From: Sphingobium sp. YR768
Lineage (GTDB): Bacteria > Pseudomonadota > Alphaproteobacteria > Sphingomonadales > Sphingomonadaceae
DNA: 64,000 nucleotides
Assembly: GCF_900111125.1 (NCBI RefSeq)
Contig: NZ_FOGE01000025.1
Location: 1-64,000, forward strand
Direction of reading: 5' to 3'
The notes below the pieces were generated by a model, which ran no database searches, had not been told where the DNA came from, and worked only from the letters and a program-made list of their open reading frames with translations. The position numbers and the translations under genes were made by a program. Below are positions 34,067 through 41,696 of this stretch, in pieces. Numbering within the stretch: the stretch's first letter is position 1; each line of letters opens with the position of its first letter.

Positions 34067-34903
34067 TCAGGTGCCGGCGTCAGATGAGGTCTGGCCGCCC
34101 TTGTCGAAGATGATCGCCATGCCGCGCCGGATTGATTCGGCGTGGTGGCGCAGCGCGTCGGGATGGAAAGCGGCGGCGGGCGCCTGCTCCAGCGCGAAAT
34201 GGCCATGATCGCGCCCCCGCACGAGGGTCGCGAAATTATGCGCGCCGCCTGTTTGTGCGACATCGGCGGGGATATAGCGGATGGCAAAGCCGATGCGCCG
34301 CCCGGTGGAAAGATTGGGCGGCGATCCATGGACGATCAGCGGATCGTGCAGCGACATTTCGCCCGGACGCAAGGCCACGTCGACCGCCATGGCTTCATCG
34401 ACCCGGTCGATCACCTCTTCGCGGCGACCAAGCATATTCTTGGGATCGCGGCTGTCGCGATGGGCCAATATCTGGCGATGGCTGCCGGTTATCATCCGCA
34501 CGCCGCCATTGTCCGGCCCGCTGGAGGTGATGGCCAGCCAGGCCGTCACCGCGCGCGGCGCCGTGAGGTTCCAGTGGGTCTGGTCCTGATGCCAGGTGAC
34601 ATGCCGGTCGCTCGGCCCATTCTTGGCGATGAAGCTGGTGCCCCAGCAGAGCAGGTCGGGTCCGAGCAGATCCTCGACCGCATCGACGATCGCGGGGTCA
34701 TGGACGATATCCCAGAGCCAGGGCAGCAGCAGATGCGGCTTGGCATTGAGCGAGGGCGGCAGGCGCCCGGCCCGGCTCGCCTCGATCGCTTCGAGCATGG
34801 CCAGCTTTTCCGCCATCGCCGTTTCGCTGTAGACCCGCACGGGAAACAGCACGCCATCGTCCCGGAAGCGCGCAATCTGGCTGTCGGTCAGGCATTTGCC
34901 CAT
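34067..34903 (-). CDS. Phytanoyl-CoA dioxygenase-like Fe(II)/2-oxoglutarate oxygenase, copy 1
   Basis: 278-residue PhyH-family enzyme. The iron triad is visible as His-x-Asp in TWHQDQTHW, with the distal His in HDPLIVHGSPPN and an Arg 9-10 residues beyond for 2-oxoglutarate. The Asp is retained, so it should hydroxylate rather than halogenate. It is clearly paralogous to the gene at 36531 (shared LLGPDLLCW, WHQD, GEMSLHD, GFAIRYIPAD, RGRDHGHF). I start at 34903 (MGKCLTDSQ), with GGAAAGGA upstream and a 16-base overlap with the end of the acyl-AMP ligase gene; the frame continues upstream, but that part is antisense-like shadow sequence. Confidence 0.9.
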   Translation of the reverse strand: MGKCLTDSQIARFRDDGVLFPVRVYSETAMAEKLAMLEAIEASRAGRLPPSLNAKPHLLLPWLWDIVHDPAIVDAVEDLLGPDLLCWGTSFIAKNGPSDRHVTWHQDQTHWNLTAPRAVTAWLAITSSGPDNGGVRMITGSHRQILAHRDSRDPKNMLGRREEVIDRVDEAMAVDVALRPGEMSLHDPLIVHGSPPNLSTGRRIGFAIRYIPADVAQTGGAHNFATLVRGRDHGHFALEQAPAAAFHPDALRHHAESIRRGMAIIFDKGGQTSSDAGT

Positions 34904-36534
34904 TGCGCGTCCTTTCCGGCCAGCGTCCTGAGCGTCTGGGCGTGATAGGCCTGCCGCGCGGCCTGACGGCGTATCTTGCCGCTGGTGGTGCGGGGCAGCG
35001 CGCCAGCCGCCACGAAGGCGACTTCGGGGAGCGCGCCGCAACCTTCGGCAACCGGCCGGGCGATCTTCTCCGCCAGTGCATCCAGATCCAGCGTCCGGGC
35101 ATGGGTGCGGGGCACTTCGCACAGCAGCAACAGCCGCTCGTCCGCCGCGACGTTCAGGGCGACGGCCGCCACCGCCTGTAGCGACGCGCCGGCGACGTCC
35201 ATCGCGATCGCTTCCGCATCGGCGGCATAGATGTTGCGGCCGTGGACGATGATGAGATCCTTGATCCGGTCGTGGATCACCAGTCCGTGCGGCCCCAGCA
35301 CGCCAAGGTCGCCGGTGCGCAGCCAGGACGTGCCGTCCTCGTCATAGAGTTCGGGCATGGGCGCCACCGTTCCCGACGCCCCATGCCACACGCCGATTGC
35401 GACATGGGGACCGGCCAGACAGATTTCTCCCGTCTCGCCGGGCGGCAAGACCTGGCCATCCTGCGGACCGCATATGCGCATCCGGCTGGCCGATGGCGCG
35501 ATGCCGCAGGCGATATGCCTATGGCCGTCGTCTCGCACTACCGTACGCACGCCGGCTCCGCATGGCGTGGAAGCCGCCAGCAGGGTCGCTTCGGCGAGGC
35601 CATAGCAGGGCGAATAGCTGTCCGGATCGAAGCGCGAGGAAGCAAAATGGGCGGCAAAGTTCATGAGGCTGGCAGCACGGACCGGTTCTGCCCCGCAGAA
35701 AGTGACGGTGAGGCTGGACAGATCGAGCGTCGCGGCCTGATCGGGCGAGACGCGGCGCACGCACAGATCATAGCCGAAATTGGGGGCGCCCGCGATAGTG
35801 GCACGATGATGGCTGATCGCCTCCAGCCAGCGCAACGGCCGCTGGATGAAGGCCATCGGCGGCATGAGAATGGCGGTGCCACCCAGGAACAACGGGTGCA
35901 ACAGCGCACCGAACAGCCCCATATCATGATGCGGCGGCAACCAGTTGAGCGCGATCGTATCGGGTCCGCTGTCGAACATTTCCCGGATCATGTGCTGGTT
36001 GGCGACGATATTGGCATGGCTGATGACGATGCCGCGCGGCGTGCGGGTGGAACCGGAACTATATTGGATGACCGCAGGCGCATCCGGCGCCGGAAAGGGC
36101 ATTGGCAGCGGCGCACAGTCCAGTTCGGCCGGATCGACACGGCGCAGACCGACACTATCCAGCGCCGGATCGCCCGTGCCAAGGGCAGTGGCGATCCCCA
36201 GATCGCCCAGCATCGCCGTCAATCGCTGTTTCGCCTCCTGTCCCTGTGGCGGGTAGGGAATGGGCACTGCGATCGCACCCGCACGCAGGCAGGCCAGCAA
36301 CGCGATGCTGAAGTCGAGGCCGGGCGGCAGTGCCAGCACGACCGGCGTGCCCGAAAGGCCTGCCCGGTACAGCCCCGCCGCCATGGTCGATACGGCCTGC
36401 GCCAGATCGGCATAGCGCGCCTCCGCCGTGACGGCCTCGCCTCGCTGGAGGAAGCGGATGGCGACATGATCGGCCCGGTTGACGCCGTGATCGGCGATGA
36501 TTTCCGGCAGCGTAAGGGCGGACGGGAGGGTCAG
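34888..36534 (-). CDS. Fatty acyl-AMP ligase (FAAL-type AMP-dependent synthetase)
   Basis: Activates a carboxylic acid with ATP and is expected to load it onto an acyl carrier protein. Motifs: P-loop IQYSSGSTRTPRG, LPPHHDMGLFGALL, CYGLAEATLL, TGDLGVLGPHGLVIHDRIKDLII and the C-terminal ALPRTTSGKIRR with its lysine. VPIPYPPQGQEAKQRL early in the protein is FAAL-like rather than CoA-ligase-like. The first ATG (36384) lies inside the N-terminal domain. The frame stays open and family-like upstream (TLPEIIADHGVNRADHVAIR), with no ATG, GTG or TTG. The best start is CTG at 36534, 7 bases after GGGAG and overlapping the upstream TGA, giving 548 residues. Confidence 0.88.
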   Translation of the reverse strand: MTLPSALTLPEIIADHGVNRADHVAIRFLQRGEAVTAEARYADLAQAVSTMAAGLYRAGLSGTPVVLALPPGLDFSIALLACLRAGAIAVPIPYPPQGQEAKQRLTAMLGDLGIATALGTGDPALDSVGLRRVDPAELDCAPLPMPFPAPDAPAVIQYSSGSTRTPRGIVISHANIVANQHMIREMFDSGPDTIALNWLPPHHDMGLFGALLHPLFLGGTAILMPPMAFIQRPLRWLEAISHHRATIAGAPNFGYDLCVRRVSPDQAATLDLSSLTVTFCGAEPVRAASLMNFAAHFASSRFDPDSYSPCYGLAEATLLAASTPCGAGVRTVVRDDGHRHIACGIAPSASRMRICGPQDGQVLPPGETGEICLAGPHVAIGVWHGASGTVAPMPELYDEDGTSWLRTGDLGVLGPHGLVIHDRIKDLIIVHGRNIYAADAEAIAMDVAGASLQAVAAVALNVAADERLLLLCEVPRTHARTLDLDALAEKIARPVAEGCGALPEVAFVAAGALPRTTSGKIRRQAARQAYHAQTLRTLAGKDAQWANA

Positions 36535-37355
36535 GACGGATCTCCCATTTTGGGCAGGGTGTTGCGCATCCAGTTGCGCACTATGCCGGTGTAGCGGGCG
36601 AGCGCGGCGGGGTGGAATGCTGCCTCGGGCGCTTGTTCGAGATCGAAATGGCCATGATCGCGACCGCGCACCAAAGTCGCCGTGGCGCGCGTCAGGCCGA
36701 TGGAGGACATATCGGCCGGAATATAGCGAATCGCAAAGCCGCAGCGGCGCTGATCGGAAGCATTGGCGCGCGAACCATGGACCAGCCGCACATCGTGCAG
36801 CGACATTTCGCCCGGTTGCAGGAGAATGTCCACGGCCGCCTCCTCGTCCACCGTCTCGACGATCCGCTCGCGACCGGGCAGCATCACGTCATTGTCGCGC
36901 GTGTCGACATGGCGCAGCAATGCATGATGGCTGCCGGGGCTGACCCGCATGCAGCCATTGGCGGCCACCGACGGGGTGAAGGCGATCCAGGCGGTCAGCG
37001 CTTCAGGACGGGACAGCCCCCAATAGGTCGCGTCCTGATGCCAGGTGACATGCTGCGGCGTCCTCGGCCGCTTGTCGAAAAAGCCCGCCGCCCAGCACAG
37101 CAGGTCGGGGCCGAGCAATTGTTCGACCGGATCGAGAATGGCGGGATGGTGGACCATGTCCCAGAGGAAGGGCGCCAGCAGATGCGCCTTCACATTATGG
37201 CTGGGCGCGATCCGGCCGGCGCGCATGGCGCCCAGCGCGTCGAGTTGCGTCAGTTGATCGGCCATCGCCGCTTCGTCCATTACGCGCAGGGGCGCGATAA
37301 AGCCATCGCGCTGATAGCGCGCTATGGCGGCTTCATCGATCCGATATGCACTCAT
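36531..37355 (-). CDS. Phytanoyl-CoA dioxygenase-like Fe(II)/2-oxoglutarate oxygenase, copy 2
   Basis: 274-residue PhyH-family oxygenase, paralogue of the gene at 34067. Iron-binding His-x-Asp is in TWHQDATYWG and the distal His in HDVRLVHGSRAN, followed by the Arg-rich RRCGFAIRYIPADM segment. Homologues of this type act on CoA- or carrier-bound acyl groups or on small free acids. Two copies next to an acyl-AMP ligase and an acyl carrier protein suggest two oxidation steps, or two positions, on one acyl chain. The stop overlaps the CTG start of the ligase and the start overlaps the GT2 stop (ATGA). Confidence 0.9.
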   Translation of the reverse strand: MSAYRIDEAAIARYQRDGFIAPLRVMDEAAMADQLTQLDALGAMRAGRIAPSHNVKAHLLAPFLWDMVHHPAILDPVEQLLGPDLLCWAAGFFDKRPRTPQHVTWHQDATYWGLSRPEALTAWIAFTPSVAANGCMRVSPGSHHALLRHVDTRDNDVMLPGRERIVETVDEEAAVDILLQPGEMSLHDVRLVHGSRANASDQRRCGFAIRYIPADMSSIGLTRATATLVRGRDHGHFDLEQAPEAAFHPAALARYTGIVRNWMRNTLPKMGDPS

Positions 37356-38239
37356 GCCAGCGCCTCCCGCTGATCACCCGTGACCGTGCCGCTGCGCGCA
37401 TCATAGAGCCAGCCGGGGTCGCGCATCGTCGTCAGCCTTTGGCCGCGTCGTTGCAGATAGAGGCGGCTGCCCGCATGGAGCACCGCCCGCGCGCTTTCGG
37501 GCGTGCTGGTCGACAGGCCGCCATGAATCTGGTGGAACGTGCCCTCCCACAGCACGCGGATCTGCTGCACGCCGGGCAGCGCGCAGGCGCGCAGATAGGT
37601 GTCGGGATTGACCACGCCGCCACCCGGCTCGGCAAAGACCGGGTCATAGCCGCCCAGGTCGTCCCACAGCGCGCGGGGCAGGAACAGGGCGTTGCTTTCC
37701 AGCATCGGCCCGGCGGGACCGGCGCGGAGTTCGCTGGTGGCGATGTCGAACAGGCGATAGCCCTCGCCCGGCCAGCCGATATCGTCCAGCAGCCGGTCTT
37801 CGGCCGCCTGATCATAGCCATGGCGGGCGCTGTCGAACTGAAGGCTAGGCCCCAGTTGATAGTTGAGCGTGGCGATCACCGGGCGGGGATGCAGCCGGGC
37901 CGCCGCGCGGCAGGCGGCCAGCAGCCCGGGCGAGGCCAGCCGCGCGCCATCGATCCACACGCCGATCAGCGGCGCGCGGGCGAGCGACAGGCCATGGTTG
38001 ATGGCGGCCACGGGGGAGACGCCGGGGTCGGGTTGCTGGAGAACCCGGATGTTCGCGTCGAGATGGCGAAATTCATCGGCGCAAGGCGGCTGGGCGGAGC
38101 CATTGTCGATCACTATGATCTCAAAGTCCGCGCGCGCGATATCCGTCTGATAGGGCGGGCACAGCGACAATAGCGTGCGGGGCAATTCCCGCCGCATCTC
38201 ATGGCTGACCAGCACGATCGAGACGGCCGGCAGGCTCAA
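37352..38239 (-). CDS. Family 2 glycosyltransferase (GT2)
   Basis: 295-residue GT-A fold enzyme. It starts SIVLVSHEMRRELPRTLLSL, followed by FEIIVIDNGSAQ, with the metal-binding region probably GVWIDGARLASPG (D-x-A in place of the usual DxD). The later segment NALFLPRALWDDLGGYDPVFAEPGGG matches the acceptor-side motif of GT2 enzymes. No membrane helices are visible, so it would be cytoplasmic. Translation is coupled to the acyl carrier protein gene upstream and the oxygenase gene downstream by four-base overlaps, suggesting that sugar and acyl parts end up in one product. Confidence 0.88.
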   Translation of the reverse strand: MSLPAVSIVLVSHEMRRELPRTLLSLCPPYQTDIARADFEIIVIDNGSAQPPCADEFRHLDANIRVLQQPDPGVSPVAAINHGLSLARAPLIGVWIDGARLASPGLLAACRAAARLHPRPVIATLNYQLGPSLQFDSARHGYDQAAEDRLLDDIGWPGEGYRLFDIATSELRAGPAGPMLESNALFLPRALWDDLGGYDPVFAEPGGGVVNPDTYLRACALPGVQQIRVLWEGTFHQIHGGLSTSTPESARAVLHAGSRLYLQRRGQRLTTMRDPGWLYDARSGTVTGDQREALA

Positions 38240-38523
38240 TCCGCCGATCCCGTTCCGGTCGCCGATGCCATGGTACCGTCGCTGGCAAAAGCGGCAGCGA
38301 AAGCGTCGATGCTGGGATATTCGAACAATTGGGCGGGATCGACCTGAACGCCGAATTCCTCCTCCATCACGCCGGCCATCACCACCGCCTCGACGCTGTC
38401 GAAGCCATAGGCGTCGAAATTCTGGTCGGTCGGCACGCCGCCCGGCAGGGACAATATGCCGCCAATATAGGCGACCATCCAGTTGCGCAGCGTGTCGCGA
38501 TCACAGGGCAGGCGTTGGTTCAT
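38236..38523 (-). CDS. Acyl carrier protein
   Basis: 95-residue carrier. The phosphopantetheine attachment serine is in AYGFDSVEAVVMAGVMEEEFGV (DSV in place of DSL), followed by the helix IDAFAAAF. The length, and a C-terminal Ala/Thr/Ser tail, fit a stand-alone ACP of a secondary pathway rather than the fatty-acid-synthesis ACP. It is overlapped on both sides (ATGA) by the pyruvyl-transferase-like and GT2 genes, so it belongs to the operon and is the probable partner of the acyl-AMP ligase. A phosphopantetheinyl transferase is not in the window. Confidence 0.92.
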   Translation of the reverse strand: MNQRLPCDRDTLRNWMVAYIGGILSLPGGVPTDQNFDAYGFDSVEAVVMAGVMEEEFGVQVDPAQLFEYPSIDAFAAAFASDGTMASATGTGSAD

Positions 38524-39815
38524 GGCTTTTCTTTCGTCATGGGAGGAAGATCGAACAGGCCGCCGGCAATGGCGGGCTGTGCCCGCATCCGGCGGTTGAG
38601 CAGCGGGGTCATGGCCCAGCCCGGCCCCTCCCCGCCGATCGCGTCGCGCATCAGGGCCATCGCGAAGTCGCGCCGTTCTTCCCGCTGGCGATCCGGCGCA
38701 TCCAGCGCAGCGATGACGCGCGCCCAGTGGCGGTCCAGCGCATCGCGGACGATATCGGGGACGAATGTCTCTTCGCGGCCGGGCGTGCGCGTCGCGGCGA
38801 TCCGCAGGGCATCGTCCCAGTCGGTCGCCAGATCCTGCGGCCGGCCATTATGCGACAGGAAGCCGGAAAATTTATGATAATTGGGCCGTCCGATCAGCAC
38901 GCCCGGCACGCCATAGGTGGATGCCGCGATATAGCCGTGGAGCGACGCGCCGACATAGAGGGCGCTATGGGCCAGCGCGGCGGTGATTTCCCGAAGGCTG
39001 CGCGGATCGTCCAGCATCAGGCAGGGTGCGCCGATCGTCTGGGCGAAACGGCGCGCGACCGCCGGATCGTCATGGCTTTCGCCCACCGCAACCAGCATCG
39101 GCACCAGCCCCTGCGCATCGGCGAAGTCGCGCAGCGCTGCGCTCCAGCGAGCCGGATCGACCCCGGCGACCGAGCGGTTGCGGATATGGATGGCCAGCAG
39201 ACGGGCGTCGGCGGCGATCCCCTTGCGCGCCAGCAGGGCGCGATAGTCCGCCGCCAGATCGGCCTTCGACCACAGGCGCGGCAGATCGGCGATCGGATCG
39301 GGGACCAGCGATACGGTGGCGTCGGCGGCATCTGTGCCAAGCAGCCGACGGCTGCCCTCATCGCGCACCGACACATAGGAGGCCGCCCGCAGCGCAGCGC
39401 CGACCAGCTTCTGCTGGCGGCTGGAAAAGGGATGCGGCACGCCCGGCGCATTCCAGGCGATCGGAATGTCGCGCAGCGCTCCGGCCAGCGTCGCGCCCAG
39501 CCACAGGCCGACGCCCGCCCAGTTGCCCAGCGCGGGATCGCCATAATGGTCGAGAAAGCCCAGCGAATTGGCATGGACCATATAGCCGCCGCCGATCAGC
39601 ATGCCCGCCGCCGCGACATCGCCCGACATCATCGCGGCAATGTCGATCGTCGGCAGGGCATCGGGGAAATCGGCCCGCCCTCCGGTCGGCGCCACCGGGA
39701 TAAGGCTGTAGCCGGCCGACGCCAGCCGATCCTGCGCGACCAGCGGAAACAGAAGGTCGCCATAATTGTTCATGTCGAACATGCCCGACATCAGCACCGC
39801 GCCGCCCCGCATCAT
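38520..39815 (-). CDS. Polysaccharide pyruvyl transferase family protein
   Basis: 431-residue GT-B-like enzyme of the WcaK/CsaB family, which transfers pyruvate from phosphoenolpyruvate to a sugar as a ketal, or in some members transfers sugars. Visible features: MSGMFDMNNYGDLLFPLVAQ at the start (NYGD), LIGGGYMVHANSLGF, VSVRDEGSRRLLG, VGASLHGYIAASTYGVPGVLIG (the SLHG motif). Start and stop overlap the neighbours by ATGA. It is similar in its N-terminal part to the larger protein at 41697, so two related steps are likely. Confidence 0.88.
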   Translation of the reverse strand: MMRGGAVLMSGMFDMNNYGDLLFPLVAQDRLASAGYSLIPVAPTGGRADFPDALPTIDIAAMMSGDVAAAGMLIGGGYMVHANSLGFLDHYGDPALGNWAGVGLWLGATLAGALRDIPIAWNAPGVPHPFSSRQQKLVGAALRAASYVSVRDEGSRRLLGTDAADATVSLVPDPIADLPRLWSKADLAADYRALLARKGIAADARLLAIHIRNRSVAGVDPARWSAALRDFADAQGLVPMLVAVGESHDDPAVARRFAQTIGAPCLMLDDPRSLREITAALAHSALYVGASLHGYIAASTYGVPGVLIGRPNYHKFSGFLSHNGRPQDLATDWDDALRIAATRTPGREETFVPDIVRDALDRHWARVIAALDAPDRQREERRDFAMALMRDAIGGEGPGWAMTPLLNRRMRAQPAIAGGLFDLPPMTKEKP

Positions 39816-41548
39816 GCCGGACCGCCGATCGAGGCCAGCGCCTGATCCAATACCGTGAAGAAAAACCCGTCCGCTATCGCATGTTCGATCGCGAAATGAT
39901 CGGCGCAGTCGGCGATGGGATGGAAATGGACATTGTCCAGCCCTTCCAGACAGCGCGCCGCCTCCACATCGGGGGCATGGCCGGCGCCAAAAATCTGATG
40001 GACATGGGTCCGGGGCGTCGCGCGGACGAGGGAGGCGGTGTCCTGGTCGTCGCCGGTGAAGGCGGAGAAGAGCGACTGGCGCGTGCCGTTGGCGGCGCTG
40101 GCTGATGGCGGTTCATCTTCCGTCGCGTTCAGGCCCAGATTGACCGGTCCGGCGAAGGAGATGGCCGCATGGCCCCGCATCAGCGCGGCATAGCGGATCG
40201 CCGCCACGCCGGCGATGGAGGAGCCCATGGTGATGACCGGCACGCCAAGATCGTCGGTGATCCGGCGTAGTGCGGTGATCGTCGTGGGAATATCCGGGCC
40301 GAGGGACGCGATGCCGCCGGTGAAGCTGCGATGGCTGCCATCGCGGACATAGAGGATGTTGACCGGGCGCTGTCGCAGCAAGCCATCGGCAAGGCCGAAG
40401 GGCAGATAGCCCAACCCGCCGACCACGCTGGCGAACAGCAGGATGGTCGCCGTCGCGCCGGGCGTCGGGATGATCTGCACATCCTGTTCGCTGCCGATGG
40501 CGACCTGTCGATCATTGTCCCATGTGGCGCGGGGATGTGCGGCCAAGGCGCGGGCCAGCGGGCCTGCCATATGACCGACCGCCGCCGCATCGAGCAGCGT
40601 GTCGATGATCCCGATCGCCTGATCGATCGCACCGTGCCGCAATGCGCCGATGGCATATTGGAACAGCCAGCGGGGACTTTCCGCCATTTCGGTCGCCCGG
40701 TCCTGCAACAGGGCGAAGAGTTGCCGGTCGACGGCCTGAGGCAGCGGGCAGCGATTATAGCGGAACAGCAGCAGCCAATCCTGCGGCCAGCGGGTCAGCG
40801 CCATTTCGAGTAGCGAAACGGTGGCATCGACCCGGCCCGCGAAGATCGCCGCCTGAATGGCCCGGCGGGCGAATTCCACCCGGTCCGGATTGCGGTCCAG
40901 CAACAGGTTGGCGAGGCTGTAAGCTTCCTCGAACCGAGCCGCCGCCAGATGCAGTTCCAGTTCGATCAGGCGACTTTCGTCGGTCAGCGGACCCAATGCC
41001 CGCGCCCGTGCGAACAGGCTTTCGGTGGCGTCGCGATCCTGCGCGCGAAAGGCGATGGCGGCGAGTTTGAGCAGGACGAAGCGATCATCGTCCCGGTCAC
41101 CCAACAGGCTTTCCAGATAAGCACCCCGCGCCTGCGTATCGGCGATGGTGACGATGACGCGCGACAGAAGGCCTGCGCGCGTCCCTTCCGGCGCACTGGC
41201 ATGCCACACGGCGTCGCGGAAAAGCTGTTGCGCCTCCGCCGGCATCCGGTTGCGGAGGAACATTTCGACCAGTCGGACCGCCGGCCAGGGGCTGTCGGGA
41301 TGCGCCGCCTGCGTCGCGAGAAGGCTGGCCTGTGCGGCGTCGGGGCGGCCGCTCGCGTCCAGCCACCCGCCCTCTATCAGGCGAAGACGCTGGTCGTGCG
41401 GCCAGCGGGCGCGGGCAACGGCAATACGGCTATCCAGCGCGTCCCGATCGCCCTGCCCAGCCTTGACCAGTGCATCGAGCGCAATGATTTCATCGCCCAG
41501 CGTGGCCGCCGCATAATGGCCATCGTCCGCCATCTTCTGCAAGTCCAC
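39812..41548 (-). CDS. TPR-like N-terminal region with alpha/beta-hydrolase-like C terminus
   Basis: 578 residues. Residues 1-340 are helical repeats of the tetratricopeptide kind (IALDALVKAGQGDRDALDSR, FARARALGPLTDESRLIELELHLAAARFEEAYSLA). Residues about 365-578 look like an alpha/beta hydrolase: the strand-turn VITMGSSIAGVAAIRYA has a G-x-S-x-x-G nucleophile elbow (442-447), and DCADHFAIEHAIADG could supply the His. A stand-alone esterase/thioesterase with a helical scaffold could release a product from the carrier protein. The start is GTG at 41548 (an ATG at 41533 is an alternative). First gene of the overlapping operon; no named family recognised. Confidence 0.75.
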   Translation of the reverse strand: MDLQKMADDGHYAAATLGDEIIALDALVKAGQGDRDALDSRIAVARARWPHDQRLRLIEGGWLDASGRPDAAQASLLATQAAHPDSPWPAVRLVEMFLRNRMPAEAQQLFRDAVWHASAPEGTRAGLLSRVIVTIADTQARGAYLESLLGDRDDDRFVLLKLAAIAFRAQDRDATESLFARARALGPLTDESRLIELELHLAAARFEEAYSLANLLLDRNPDRVEFARRAIQAAIFAGRVDATVSLLEMALTRWPQDWLLLFRYNRCPLPQAVDRQLFALLQDRATEMAESPRWLFQYAIGALRHGAIDQAIGIIDTLLDAAAVGHMAGPLARALAAHPRATWDNDRQVAIGSEQDVQIIPTPGATATILLFASVVGGLGYLPFGLADGLLRQRPVNILYVRDGSHRSFTGGIASLGPDIPTTITALRRITDDLGVPVITMGSSIAGVAAIRYAALMRGHAAISFAGPVNLGLNATEDEPPSASAANGTRQSLFSAFTGDDQDTASLVRATPRTHVHQIFGAGHAPDVEAARCLEGLDNVHFHPIADCADHFAIEHAIADGFFFTVLDQALASIGGPA

Positions 41549-41696
41549 GCCCCCATCATGCGTTCGCGACGGCTATCAGGACATTGCCGCAACGCTTTGA
41601 ACTGTAAAGTCGTTACGACATCGCAACCGATGTTCGGCTAACAGGCTGACCAGCCATGTCAATGCCAGCCCTTCCCTGCCGGGCATCAGGTCGCTC

